From assembly GCA_023227835.1 (NCBI GenBank), contig JALOCI010000001.1, positions 1-64,000 of the forward strand: DNA of 64,000 nt, read 5' to 3'. Both the position numbers and the translations under genes were made by a program. Position 1 is the first letter of the stretch, and the number at the start of each line of letters is the position of its first letter. Below are positions 18,383 to 27,323 of the stretch, piece after piece. The notes under the pieces are model-generated. The model made no database searches. It was not told the DNA's origin and saw only the letters and a program-made list of their open reading frames with translations. The DNA comes from Bacteroidales bacterium. GTDB taxonomy: Bacteria > Bacteroidota > Bacteroidia > Bacteroidales > UBA932.

Positions 18383-19243
18383 ATGAGAACTTTTATGAAA
18401 AAATGGATACTGTATATTATACCCTTATATCTCATATGTTTGGCCGATAATGCGAATGTATTGGCTCAAACTAAGGGGCCAGCAGACTCCCGAGACAGGG
18501 CGAAAATTGAAATACTAATGGAACCGGTCTTTGCTGATTCTCTTAAACTGAAAAATCAACTTATCAGTTCCATCTATTACACTCCAGGGAATTATTTATT
18601 ACTTGCCACAACAAATGATTTCTTTTTGCTCGGGAAGGGAGCCGTTAGTAAATTGTATAGTAATTCAAGCAATAAAATCGGCGCTTTTACACTGACACCG
18701 AATGGTGCACTTGTAGTGGTGAGTGGGGTGAGACTTTGTGGTGTAGATACCACGGGGTTCCTGCATCCTGTATATCAATTACCTGATGATGGCATGGGCG
18801 TTTCCTCCGGGAACGGCGTCATATACACATTTAATAAAAGGACAATTCGGGATAAATACTCCCTATATGCTTATTTTAAAGACAATAAATATGCAAAAAT
18901 CATATCTGTAGACAGACCGATTAATGATGTACTTGAATCAAATAATAATATAATCTTTTGTTCTGCTAATGTTATATATAACATTGATGTCAAGACAAAG
19001 GCTTTGTCTGCTCTTTATGCAATTCAGGATAAAAATAAGGTGATTCAATCATTGTCAAAAGACTATGATAGAGATATTCTATATTTTTCGACAGATAATG
19101 AAATTTATAGAATCAGAAATAAAAAGATAGAATTGGTTTATGATAAGATAGGCGGAACTGTATTATATGACGGGGATGGACTTATCGTATTTAACTCAAA
19201 GCACAATTTTGTCATGAGAATGCTTAACAATATGTTGTATTAA
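18383..19243 (+). CDS. Exported beta-propeller-like protein
   Basis: 286 residues with an N-terminal signal (a second Met at residue 5, MKKWILYIIPLYLICLA, could be the real start). The mature part contains repeats of about 40 residues that alternate beta-strands with turns (LLLATTNDFFLLGKGAVSKL, ALVVVSGVRLCGVDTTGFL, NIIFCSANVIYNIDVKTKA, ILYFSTDNEIYRIRNKKIE), which looks like a beta-propeller of SMP-30 or NHL type. Function unknown; no catalytic residues can be pointed out. It lies 6 bp after the previous gene and 5 bp before the next, so all are co-expressed. Confidence 0.7.
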   Translation: MRTFMKKWILYIIPLYLICLADNANVLAQTKGPADSRDRAKIEILMEPVFADSLKLKNQLISSIYYTPGNYLLLATTNDFFLLGKGAVSKLYSNSSNKIGAFTLTPNGALVVVSGVRLCGVDTTGFLHPVYQLPDDGMGVSSGNGVIYTFNKRTIRDKYSLYAYFKDNKYAKIISVDRPINDVLESNNNIIFCSANVIYNIDVKTKALSALYAIQDKNKVIQSLSKDYDRDILYFSTDNEIYRIRNKKIELVYDKIGGTVLYDGDGLIVFNSKHNFVMRMLNNMLY

Positions 19244-19248
19244 TAACT

Positions 19249-20436
19249 ATGAAGAACAAAAGACTACTAATTATAATATTTTTTTCAGGATTATTGTTAC
19301 TGCTTCCATGTAGTGCGATTTATGCTGAAAGGCAGACCCGTGCTTCAATCAATGATGCAAGGAGCGCGGTAATTGACAGAAAAATAGATAAGGCTATCAA
19401 GATATATTCTCAATTAGTGTCAGAGAGTGCAAAGTCGAAGTCTAAATATTCATACTCAGACATTTCCTTGTTATCCGAATATGCTTACGTTTTAGCCTTA
19501 GGACAGGTGTATGAGGGTGCATTGATGAATCTTGACAGAGCACTAATGCTTGGGAAGGCGGACAGTGAGACGATGTTTTATATTTCTCAAACTTTCGCAC
19601 TTATGGAGTATGAAGACATTGCTAAACTATTCTGGAATCCTTTAAAAGATTCTGTTCCTCAATGGTTGGCATCAGATTACAAGGATTTGCTTGAAAATTA
19701 CAAAACTTATGCTGTAATTAATCAAAATGAATTCAGGGAAGCTTTGAAAAATGCAAATACACTGGCATTGGAGGGACAATATCTTCAATCGACTGTGATA
19801 TATCAAGAGTTGATTGATAACTACCCAGAACAATCCTTGCCATTTGTCGGGTACAGCGCTCTTATGGAAAAGCTGGGCTTTAAAAGCAAGGCTGCAGAAT
19901 TGTTAACTCATGGCATAGAGGCTCTTGGAGATAAAACAATCGCAGACATTCATCCGGATGCTTATGAAAAACATCTTCTTGAGTTAAATAAGAAAGCAGC
20001 GGTTAATACAGGTAATACGAACGCCGTCAGTAACAACTTGCTAAATAAAGAAAAAGAGAAGACAACAATGTTGGTATATGCAGGAGGAATGGTAGCAAAA
20101 TCGTTGTTATCTCTTAACTCGAGATTTGCTGTTTTCGTGTCGGAAAAAATATACCTTTCAATCGATCTGGGTTTGGCTAATTCTAAAAGTTCCACAAACT
20201 ACAATGTCGGAATGTCGGTTTTTGCTACTTACAAATGGTTGATAGCCGGTATTGGATTATCTGAACAGTTGACAAAAGGTTCAAGTATGACAAGCATAAG
20301 ATCATCTTTAGGGATGAGCGTGCCGTCGAAAAGCGGGAAATCATCTTTTGATCTATTATTTGACGTCTATTCGCCTACAGGTAAGGCTGTGGGCCGGACT
20401 TACGGGTTATCTATTGGTAGAAGCTTCTATTTTTGA
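19249..20436 (+). CDS. Exported TPR protein with a C-terminal barrel-like region
   Basis: 395 residues. A signal peptide (about 1-27, LPCSAIYA) is followed by a helical region (about 30-255) with TPR-like repeats (AIKIYSQLVSES, EGALMNLDRALMLG, STVIYQELIDNYPEQ). From about 270 on, alternating glycine/serine-rich beta-strands (KIYLSIDLGLANSKSS, YKWLIAGIGLSEQL, SSFDLLFDVYSP) end in an aromatic residue (GLSIGRSFYF), the signature of an outer-membrane strand. Probably an outer-membrane-attached assembly protein of this locus. Family not recognised. Confidence 0.72.
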   Translation: MKNKRLLIIIFFSGLLLLLPCSAIYAERQTRASINDARSAVIDRKIDKAIKIYSQLVSESAKSKSKYSYSDISLLSEYAYVLALGQVYEGALMNLDRALMLGKADSETMFYISQTFALMEYEDIAKLFWNPLKDSVPQWLASDYKDLLENYKTYAVINQNEFREALKNANTLALEGQYLQSTVIYQELIDNYPEQSLPFVGYSALMEKLGFKSKAAELLTHGIEALGDKTIADIHPDAYEKHLLELNKKAAVNTGNTNAVSNNLLNKEKEKTTMLVYAGGMVAKSLLSLNSRFAVFVSEKIYLSIDLGLANSKSSTNYNVGMSVFATYKWLIAGIGLSEQLTKGSSMTSIRSSLGMSVPSKSGKSSFDLLFDVYSPTGKAVGRTYGLSIGRSFYF

Positions 20437-20449
20437 AAATGAGATATTT

Positions 20450-21277
20450 ATGAAAAAAACACTATTCTTAATAATAACAGTTCTATTATCTCAAAACATT
20501 ATTGCCCAGGATCTCAGTGCATTCAGAAGTGATAAGCTTCAGGAAGTGTCTATGTATTTTATAATGGCAAAAAGTTTTGACGAGAAATTAAACATTATTG
20601 CAAAGCCGGAAATGTACAACAGACTGACAATTCAGAAGAAGGCAAACTTACTTGGCAACCTTTCTTCTGAATATACAAAAAGCAGTTTTATTGTAAGAAG
20701 TGGTAATATATGTGAATTATGGTATAAAGAATCGTCAGCAGGTACACTAAGATTGGTGGACTCATGGGACATGGCAAATCCTGATTTAAAGAGATTCGCA
20801 CCTGTCACAATGGAGCGGGCCTCTAAACATCCATGGTTTTTTAACTTTAGCGGACAGGCACATATTAATGAGGATGAAACTGGTAACATGTCTTTTCAGA
20901 CAAGAATCGGTTTTTTCATGCTCAGGGACACTTGGGACTTAGCATTGTCATATAATCTCGGAATCCTACAGAAGGAAGTGGAATATACAACCTATTCTGA
21001 TATAAATTTAAACTCAAGAGTCTATTATCCAATAAGGAAGTATAAACTTAGTCCTTATTTAGGTGCCGGTGTGGCATATAATATATCTACCATACACACT
21101 GAGGAGGACGAAAGTATAAAAACGACAACATTCAGTATTCCTGTCTCGTTTGGTGTGAGTTGGCTTTTAGGTCCGGGAAGTGTTGAGGTAGGAGGGCAGT
21201 ACAATAAATCTAGGGGCTTCTCTGCAACGATAGGATATACATTCCGGCCTGATATGCTGATAAGGAGGGCTAAATGA
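20450..21277 (+). CDS. Outer-membrane beta-barrel-like protein
   Basis: 275 residues from the ATG at 20450; the longer open frame from 20348 overlaps the previous gene and has no signal. Signal peptide MKKTLFLIITVLLSQNIIAQ, then a helical part (about 25-115), then about eight amphipathic beta-strands (MSFQTRIGFFMLRDTWDLAL, YKLSPYLGAGVAYNIS, TFSIPVSFGVSWLLG, SVEVGGQYNKSRGFSATIGY) ending in YTFRPD near the C-terminus. A small outer-membrane barrel is the likely fold. It overlaps the next gene by 4 bp. Confidence 0.75.
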   Translation: MKKTLFLIITVLLSQNIIAQDLSAFRSDKLQEVSMYFIMAKSFDEKLNIIAKPEMYNRLTIQKKANLLGNLSSEYTKSSFIVRSGNICELWYKESSAGTLRLVDSWDMANPDLKRFAPVTMERASKHPWFFNFSGQAHINEDETGNMSFQTRIGFFMLRDTWDLALSYNLGILQKEVEYTTYSDINLNSRVYYPIRKYKLSPYLGAGVAYNISTIHTEEDESIKTTTFSIPVSFGVSWLLGPGSVEVGGQYNKSRGFSATIGYTFRPDMLIRRAK

Positions 21278-22152
21278 CCAAAAAGTGTACGTTATTTATC
21301 CTGATTGTATCTCTATTCCTCACGCAAGGTATAGCTCAGAATAATGCCAAATTATCTGATTTACCCTTTGGATTGTCAACAGATGAAAAGTTGGATTATT
21401 CGCTTGAACATTACTGGGATGGCTATGATTTTAAGGATGTATCTACACTGGGCCAAAAAGGAGTGATCCTCGACTATGTTGTTTTGTTAAGCAAAGCCTC
21501 CGTCGAGTCTGCGAAAAAATCTATAAAACAGACTCTCGTGAGAGCTTCGGGTGATAATTTGATATTCTCTCTTTTTGTAGAGTGCTACAATAGATTTTTA
21601 TTCGGAGTTGACTCGCGATTTATGGATTATGAAAAATATCTTGCAGTAGTTGAATATATAACAAAATCCCCGGATATTAATGAATTGCAGAAGCAAAAAT
21701 TCATTTTCCCAAATCGGGTGGTTATGACAAACCGATTGGGAACGAAAGTCACAGATTTCTTTTTTAAACAAAAAAACGGTGACCAAGGGAGTTTATACGA
21801 AATTAAAAGTGAATATATAATCCTGTTTTTCAATAATCCGGATTGCGAAAATTGCAGTTTAGCAAAAGAAAAAATTGTAGGATCAGAAATCCTTAATAAT
21901 TATATAGCTGATCGAAAATTAAAGATAATTAGTATATATCCGTCAAAAGAGATTGATCATTGGAGCAGGCTCACTTACCCGCAAACCTGGATTAACGGAT
22001 ATGACTATGAGGGTAAGATTATCGGAGATGGTTTGTATATTATAAGAAAGTACCCTTGTATCTATTTACTTGATAAGGACAAGAAAGTGCTCTTAAAAGA
22101 GACAACCGTAGAAAAGATTGAACAATACTTGCTTCGATCACTCTCTGTCTAA
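21274..22152 (+). CDS. Thioredoxin-like exported protein (DUF5106 type)
   Basis: 292 residues with signal peptide ending GIAQ. The middle (about 30-140) is helical and resembles the DUF5106 region of Bacteroidota thioredoxin-like lipoproteins; the C-terminal about 130 residues have a thioredoxin fold with CxxC in NNPDCENCSLAKE and a cis-Pro region (IIRKYPCIYLLDKDKKV). A periplasmic oxidoreductase or peroxiredoxin-like role is likely. It is the last gene of the run that begins with a redox membrane protein (16325), so this locus holds two thiol-redox proteins. It overlaps the convergent kinase gene by 4 bp. Confidence 0.78.
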   Translation: MTKKCTLFILIVSLFLTQGIAQNNAKLSDLPFGLSTDEKLDYSLEHYWDGYDFKDVSTLGQKGVILDYVVLLSKASVESAKKSIKQTLVRASGDNLIFSLFVECYNRFLFGVDSRFMDYEKYLAVVEYITKSPDINELQKQKFIFPNRVVMTNRLGTKVTDFFFKQKNGDQGSLYEIKSEYIILFFNNPDCENCSLAKEKIVGSEILNNYIADRKLKIISIYPSKEIDHWSRLTYPQTWINGYDYEGKIIGDGLYIIRKYPCIYLLDKDKKVLLKETTVEKIEQYLLRSLSV

Positions 22153-23579
22153 ATTTCTCCTGTCTTAAGAAGGTTGGAGTGAGCAGTTCCGGGAAATTCA
22201 CTTTTATACCACTCTTCAGGACCGGAAAATCCTGATTTATTAGGTGAGTTTTTAAACGAGTCGGATATTACTGATTTGAGTGTGGTGATATATTCGGATC
22301 TAAAACGCTCCAGAACTTTTGAGAGAGATGAATGAGCCCACTCGTTGCTGTTGCTTTTCATAGCAATGCTTTGTTCCCCCCGGGAGTCTGCCAGATGCAT
22401 GTACTCATTGTCAACTATTGAGCGCAACTCGTTACTTGCATTTAAGCTGTCAACAGTTAGTGATGGAATTTTCTTCTCTAATGAGACTGTGTATTTCATC
22501 CTAAGAAGCGATGAGACCCTCTCAAGGTATTTTTCAATTTTATTGTAACAAGAGTAGTAAACATTGGTCAACTCTACCTCTGTTGAGTGTTTGTTTGCCG
22601 TATGAGCACCTTTTTGCGAGGTTTCTATAGGTCTTTTTATGACTTGGGGAATCAGAGTAGTCTTATTTTCTATGATGGAATCACTGAAATAAGAAAACGC
22701 GGATTTTTGAGGGTTCTCATCATTGCCGGATTGTTTGATAAAAAATAGTGATGCAAAAACTATTGCAGCAAAAATAAAGGTTTGAACTAATATGGATTTT
22801 ATTGAAAGTCTCTGTTTTACAGTAGTGTTATTTTCTTTTAAAAGATCAATAATTAACGAGGCATTCTCAAAACGTTTTTCTTTGTCCGGAGAGACACATT
22901 TTTTTACAATCTTATCAAATACCTTAGGGTATGCCCCGTTCTTGGTGATATTTGAAATCATTACACCAAACGAATAGATATCTGACCTCTGATCTAGCAA
23001 ATCTCCTCTCATTTGCTCCGGAGAAGCATAAAAAGAAGTACCAGCTGGGCTTTTCAAGAATTCAAATGAATCAGTGTCAGAAAACCCGAAATCAATCAAT
23101 TTGGCATTGCTTCCGTTATTCGTTATTATAATATTCTCAGGTTTTATATCCCTGTGTATAATCTGTTTTTTGTGAAAATAGGCCATCGCACTGCACAATT
23201 CATTTGCAACTTTTAAAAGGAGAGCCGGGGTCAGTAGCCTCTTCCTTATAAAAAGATTCAACGTCATTCCATCAATGTATTCCATGACGATAGCCGGGCC
23301 AAGAGTTTTGATGTCAGTAAACTCTATAACCTTGTATATGTTGGGATGATCCAGCTCGTATGCAATTTCAAACTCTTTCTCTAGAATTGAAATATAAAGA
23401 GGGTCATTTTGATACTCTTCTTTCAAGGATTTGACTGCGAATAGCCTCCCCTTTTTACGGCATAGAGATATTACACAGAAACTACCCCCGGATTCGATGC
23501 ATCTGACAACAGTGTAGTCCCCGGGAAAGAGTCCTGGAATGTTTGTTAGATTCTCCTCGGAAATGAAACCGGATGTCAT
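22149..23579 (-). CDS. Membrane-anchored Ser/Thr protein kinase (eukaryotic-like)
   Basis: 476 residues. Kinase domain about 20-255: catalytic loop HRDIKPENIIITNN, DFG motif LIDFGFSD, an APE-like region (GTSFYASPEQMRG), a VAIK-type Lys in FAVKSLKEEY and Glu in the following helix. All key residues are present, so it should be active. One membrane helix (about 268-286, LVQTFIFAAIVFASLFFI) leads to an extracytoplasmic domain of about 190 residues that I do not recognise and that could sense an envelope signal. It follows, 9 bp downstream, the small regulator-like gene at 23589-24164. Confidence 0.9.
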   Translation of the reverse strand: MTSGFISEENLTNIPGLFPGDYTVVRCIESGGSFCVISLCRKKGRLFAVKSLKEEYQNDPLYISILEKEFEIAYELDHPNIYKVIEFTDIKTLGPAIVMEYIDGMTLNLFIRKRLLTPALLLKVANELCSAMAYFHKKQIIHRDIKPENIIITNNGSNAKLIDFGFSDTDSFEFLKSPAGTSFYASPEQMRGDLLDQRSDIYSFGVMISNITKNGAYPKVFDKIVKKCVSPDKEKRFENASLIIDLLKENNTTVKQRLSIKSILVQTFIFAAIVFASLFFIKQSGNDENPQKSAFSYFSDSIIENKTTLIPQVIKRPIETSQKGAHTANKHSTEVELTNVYYSCYNKIEKYLERVSSLLRMKYTVSLEKKIPSLTVDSLNASNELRSIVDNEYMHLADSRGEQSIAMKSNSNEWAHSSLSKVLERFRSEYITTLKSVISDSFKNSPNKSGFSGPEEWYKSEFPGTAHSNLLKTGEI

Positions 23580-23588
23580 ATATAAAAA

Positions 23589-24164
23589 TTAATTCTTGAC
23601 AATCGTCAGATCTGTAAGTCCTTCCTCTTTGCCGGCAATAAAAAGCCTGTGCCTTTCAGTGCCTCTTATAATATTAGTTAAGTATAGAGGATGTCCCTTT
23701 GTAAAACTGCTGATATCACAAGAGTCTCCTATATGAATTTTTGAGTTAATGGATTTTAAAACACTAAAGTTATGATTGCCATTATATTTGAACCCAACAA
23801 TTCTGTTCGGACTCCATGATACATTAATGATGTCTCCTTTTTCCAAATCATCACTCATAACTCTGTAATCAGAAATGAAAGATGATGTGCTGCAACCTTG
23901 GTTAGGAATTGATTTGCAAAAATCAAGATAGCTTTTTTGTCCTATATATTTTGCCAGAACATTAAGTGTAGATTCCCGGGGCAGAAACTTGTAATCAACA
24001 TATCCCCAAATTCTTTTAAGTGTTGAGGAACTTATAATCTGTTTCGTTTTGAAAGTTATATCCTCAGATAAACACTCAAAGTCAACGGAAGTTTTTACCT
24101 TGTCACCATACCTCAGTTCAATCTGTTTGAGCAATTCCTGTAATTCCGGATATTCAGCGTACAT
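23589..24164 (-). CDS. Regulator-like protein paired with the Ser/Thr kinase
   Basis: 191 residues, no signal. The N-terminal about 85 residues have a pattern common in Bacteroidota proteins of unknown function: SSSTLKRIWGYVDYKFLPRE, then TLNVLAKYIGQKSYLDFC, which suggests a small helix-turn-helix-like domain. The C-terminal about 90 residues are beta-rich (GDIINVSWSPNRIVGFKYNG). It is co-transcribed with the kinase and may be its substrate or a DNA-binding partner; this is inference from context. A minus-strand TATTTTTG -7 box lies at 24193-24200 with TTG 17 bp upstream of it. Confidence 0.75.
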   Translation of the reverse strand: MYAEYPELQELLKQIELRYGDKVKTSVDFECLSEDITFKTKQIISSSTLKRIWGYVDYKFLPRESTLNVLAKYIGQKSYLDFCKSIPNQGCSTSSFISDYRVMSDDLEKGDIINVSWSPNRIVGFKYNGNHNFSVLKSINSKIHIGDSCDISSFTKGHPLYLTNIIRGTERHRLFIAGKEEGLTDLTIVKN

Positions 24165-24255
24165 AATAAATTATCTGATAACTTATTTTTAACAAAAATA
24201 ACACTTTTTACCGTACACAATTATTATATTGCATATTCATTTTTGCATTTATTTT

Positions 24256-25206
24256 ATGATTTTAAAGAAGTACAGTCTGATCATCTTTACTCTTTTGCTA
24301 CATTCAGTGAATATATGGGCACAATCTTCCACATTAATAGCTGTAAGCAATCAGGACAAAAATGTGAAATTTGTGAAAATGGCAGTTAACACATCTATTT
24401 TAGTAAATGAGATAAATAAAGCATATCAAGATATAAGAACTCCTCTTTTTCCACCCGGGTTACTAAATGAATATGCAAGACTTAAGCTTCTTGATTTTTG
24501 GCAATACCGCTCATTTAAAATTATTTTACCTGAGATACCTTGTACGGCTATTACTGAAAATGGGAGCAACTATCTTCGAAAAATATTGATTCAGACAGAT
24601 GAGACAACAGGATACATTAATATCTGTCTTACTGACAATGGTGAGATTTCGGATCTGGAAATTTATGCAGAGCTCAACCCGGGAATAAAAATTCCAAAGC
24701 AATTAATAGATTCCAAACTTAGTATAGTCGGGTCAAAACCGGCAGATTCTGAAAAAGTATTTAATATAAATCATCCTAATCAAGTTGAAAGTTTTAAGAT
24801 TCAGACTAATCGTTGGGTCTTCGGCGGATCTTTAGGATATGGGACTATTTTGGGAAGGGGTGATACCGGTTATGGTATTGAAGCAAGTGCCGGTTATAAG
24901 AGCGGTCAGGAGCTTTTGCTAAATACGGCAATCGGTTTTAATCAATATGTAGTTTATTATGAAGATTATGATTACGCTGTAAGTAAACAGTTTGTCAGTA
25001 CAAGACTCGGGGCTGCGTTTTATCCTTATAAAGGATTATCCATTGAAGCAGGAGTTGTAAAAACTTTCGGTGACTTCAGTGCGTTTGGTGTCACAACCGG
25101 ATTAGGCTATCAGTTTTTCAGCCACTACACGCTTGCCGGCAGATATTTTTATTATGGTGAGGCTGAGCAACAAATGTTGACAATTTCAATAGGTTATGTT
25201 TTTTAA
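24256..25206 (+). CDS. Exported beta-barrel-like protein
   Basis: 316 residues from the ATG at 24256 (MILKKYSLIIFTLLLHSV... signal peptide ending IWAQ); the TTG at 24229 is less likely. Residues about 25-185 are a soluble region, and about 190-316 are amphipathic strands (WVFGGSLGYGTILGRGDTGY, GIEASAGYKSGQELLLNTAI, GLSIEAGVVKTFGDFSAFGV, MLTISIGYVF) ending in Phe, typical for an outer-membrane barrel. It is transcribed divergently from the kinase pair and runs into the LRR lipoprotein gene 1 bp later, so the two products probably work together at the cell surface. Confidence 0.75.
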   Translation: MILKKYSLIIFTLLLHSVNIWAQSSTLIAVSNQDKNVKFVKMAVNTSILVNEINKAYQDIRTPLFPPGLLNEYARLKLLDFWQYRSFKIILPEIPCTAITENGSNYLRKILIQTDETTGYINICLTDNGEISDLEIYAELNPGIKIPKQLIDSKLSIVGSKPADSEKVFNINHPNQVESFKIQTNRWVFGGSLGYGTILGRGDTGYGIEASAGYKSGQELLLNTAIGFNQYVVYYEDYDYAVSKQFVSTRLGAAFYPYKGLSIEAGVVKTFGDFSAFGVTTGLGYQFFSHYTLAGRYFYYGEAEQQMLTISIGYVF

Positions 25207-25207
25207 T

Positions 25208-27226
25208 ATGAAAAAGAAAGATGTATTGAAAATAGTTCTTTATCTATTCCTTGTTTTCATTGTTTCAGGATGCACGGAAAAACCGATGGTTTTCTCTGTT
25301 GACATAAGTGATGAGGAAATTGAAGCCGGAACTGAGGCAGGGGAGTCTTCAATAGTCATAGAGAGCAATTACAGATGGGAAGTCTGCAGTACCCTGCCTG
25401 AGTGGATTACCATTGAACCAACCTCCTCTGAGGCAGGAAGGAGAAGCGTTAAGGTGAAGTACACATCAAATGCGCATGAAGAAGACAGGTCATTTACTAT
25501 CAGCTTCAAATCAGGTGAGATCCAAAAAAGTGTAATTATCAGACAACCTGCAAGGGCTATATTCAGAACAGACGCAAAAATCATTGATTGCTCTGAGTTT
25601 GGTGAAACTTTCAAGATCCCGGTACAAACAAATAAAGTTTGCACTCCTTATATAATGAATGGTGACGGCTGGCTGACTCAGTTAGCATTAAAATCCTTGT
25701 CAGATAAAGAATTCACTTTTTCAGCGAGCCCACTCTCCTCTGATATTGAACGTAAGGCAGATATTATATTCAAAGATGCAGGAGGCGCTGTAATAGATAC
25801 AATAATTGTAAAACAGTCTACAAAAAAGTACAGATACAGGATAGTTCTGCTGGCATTATATAAATCTACCGGAGGTGATAATTGGACAAACAACACCAAC
25901 TGGAATTCAGACAAGCCGTTCAGAGAGTGGTATGGCATAGAGACGTATGGTAACGACATAATAAAGCTTGACCTTTCGCACAATAACCTCAAGGGAACTA
26001 TTCCACCTGATATCTCAGAATTGACGGAGCTCACGTCTCTTAAACTGTGGTTCAATGAACTAGGTGGAAGCATACCTGCTGAATTGTCTTCATTAACTAA
26101 GTTGGAAGAGTTGGTGTTAAGCGGCAACAGTATAAGCGGTAAATTTCCGGAAGGTATGTACTCCATGAAGACATTGAAGTACCTTACACTAAGTAATCTT
26201 TCAATAAATTTTGACCTGAATAAAGCTGTAAACGGACTGATCTCTCTTAGACAACTATATCTGGATTATGTGCCGTTAAATACAGTAATTCCGGCTGAGA
26301 TATCGAAATTGTCGGAACTAACCCAGCTCTCGATGAGAAGTTGCGGATTGTACGGACCGATTCCTGAGGAGTTATATACATTGAAAAATTTAGAATCCCT
26401 GGCTCTTGATAATAACGAAATAAACGGCAAGCTTTCTTCAAATATCTCGAATCTTAAGAAAATCACAAATCTCTCTTTAGCTAATAATGTCATGTCGGGG
26501 AGAATACCAGTTCAAATTTGTGCATTAAAGGAGTTGTCGTATCTGATGCTTTTTTATAATAATTTTGAAGGGGCACTGCCTTATACGTTGAAATTTCTTC
26601 CCAATTGGGATAAAATAATTGCAGAAAATGGTATCTATCAACAGAAAAACTCAAAAATGCTGACACACAGCGGATATGTAGTTGGTGATATATATTATGG
26701 AGGATCGGGTGAAAATTGTTCTCCTTTGGGCATAGTTTACAGATTAAACACTGCAGACGGAACTCCTATTGATGATCAAGACGGGAGTTCACAGCACTGT
26801 TCAATCCTTTATCTATATTCTGGTAATAACCCGTGGAGTACAAATTGTGAAGATACCGGGGCGGATGACATAGCAAATGGGAGCAAGAATTGTCAGGAGC
26901 TGACAAGCCACATTAATTCATGCGGGATTAACGAATTTACTTATCCGGCATTGAGGTGGAGCAAGTCGATATCTACATCAACCTCTCATAATTGGTATAT
27001 CCCGGCACCAGCAGAGAGCATCGATATACACAACAATATAACCATAATTGATACAATGCTGAAGATAGCAGGAAACAATGCCGGTCTTTCAGACACTCCT
27101 TTCATGACCTCCTATGACGGGCCTGAAAAAAACAGATTTGCACTTTCAATCAAGAGCCCAAATGCACAATTGACATGGCAAGATAAAACGTCCAATGGCA
27201 AAGTTGTGTTAATAATGAAAAAGTAA
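25208..27226 (+). CDS. Surface lipoprotein with BACON and leucine-rich repeats
   Basis: 672 residues from the ATG at 25208. Lipoprotein signal with lipobox VSGC. Two BACON-type beta-sandwiches follow (about 25-115 and 118-200; SSIVIESNYRWEVCSTLPEW is typical, ending VIIRQPA and IIVKQST). Residues about 210-455 are leucine-rich repeats of the plant-like type (LDLSHNNLKGTIPPDISELT), preceded by the usual cap (ALYKSTGGDNWTNNTNWNSD). The C-terminal about 200 residues contain WYIPAPAE, reminiscent of the FISUMP proteins at 30-47 kb. It probably binds carbohydrate or protein outside the cell. A strong hairpin terminator follows at 27248. Confidence 0.85.
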   Translation: MKKKDVLKIVLYLFLVFIVSGCTEKPMVFSVDISDEEIEAGTEAGESSIVIESNYRWEVCSTLPEWITIEPTSSEAGRRSVKVKYTSNAHEEDRSFTISFKSGEIQKSVIIRQPARAIFRTDAKIIDCSEFGETFKIPVQTNKVCTPYIMNGDGWLTQLALKSLSDKEFTFSASPLSSDIERKADIIFKDAGGAVIDTIIVKQSTKKYRYRIVLLALYKSTGGDNWTNNTNWNSDKPFREWYGIETYGNDIIKLDLSHNNLKGTIPPDISELTELTSLKLWFNELGGSIPAELSSLTKLEELVLSGNSISGKFPEGMYSMKTLKYLTLSNLSINFDLNKAVNGLISLRQLYLDYVPLNTVIPAEISKLSELTQLSMRSCGLYGPIPEELYTLKNLESLALDNNEINGKLSSNISNLKKITNLSLANNVMSGRIPVQICALKELSYLMLFYNNFEGALPYTLKFLPNWDKIIAENGIYQQKNSKMLTHSGYVVGDIYYGGSGENCSPLGIVYRLNTADGTPIDDQDGSSQHCSILYLYSGNNPWSTNCEDTGADDIANGSKNCQELTSHINSCGINEFTYPALRWSKSISTSTSHNWYIPAPAESIDIHNNITIIDTMLKIAGNNAGLSDTPFMTSYDGPEKNRFALSIKSPNAQLTWQDKTSNGKVVLIMKK

Positions 27227-27247
27227 TGCCTATTGAGTTTAAACTTA

Positions 27248-27286
27248 CAGGGCCATGCCAAGGTTTTAATCCTTGATATGGCCCTG
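27248..27286. terminator. Bidirectional hairpin terminator
   Basis: A 9-bp perfect stem (CAGGGCCAT with ATGGCCCTG) encloses a second 5-bp stem (CAAGG with CCTTG). It lies between two convergent genes and can serve both. Confidence 0.85.
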
Positions 27287-27323
27287 ATTTATTGTTCCCC
27301 TGTATATGAAACAGTGGAATGGC

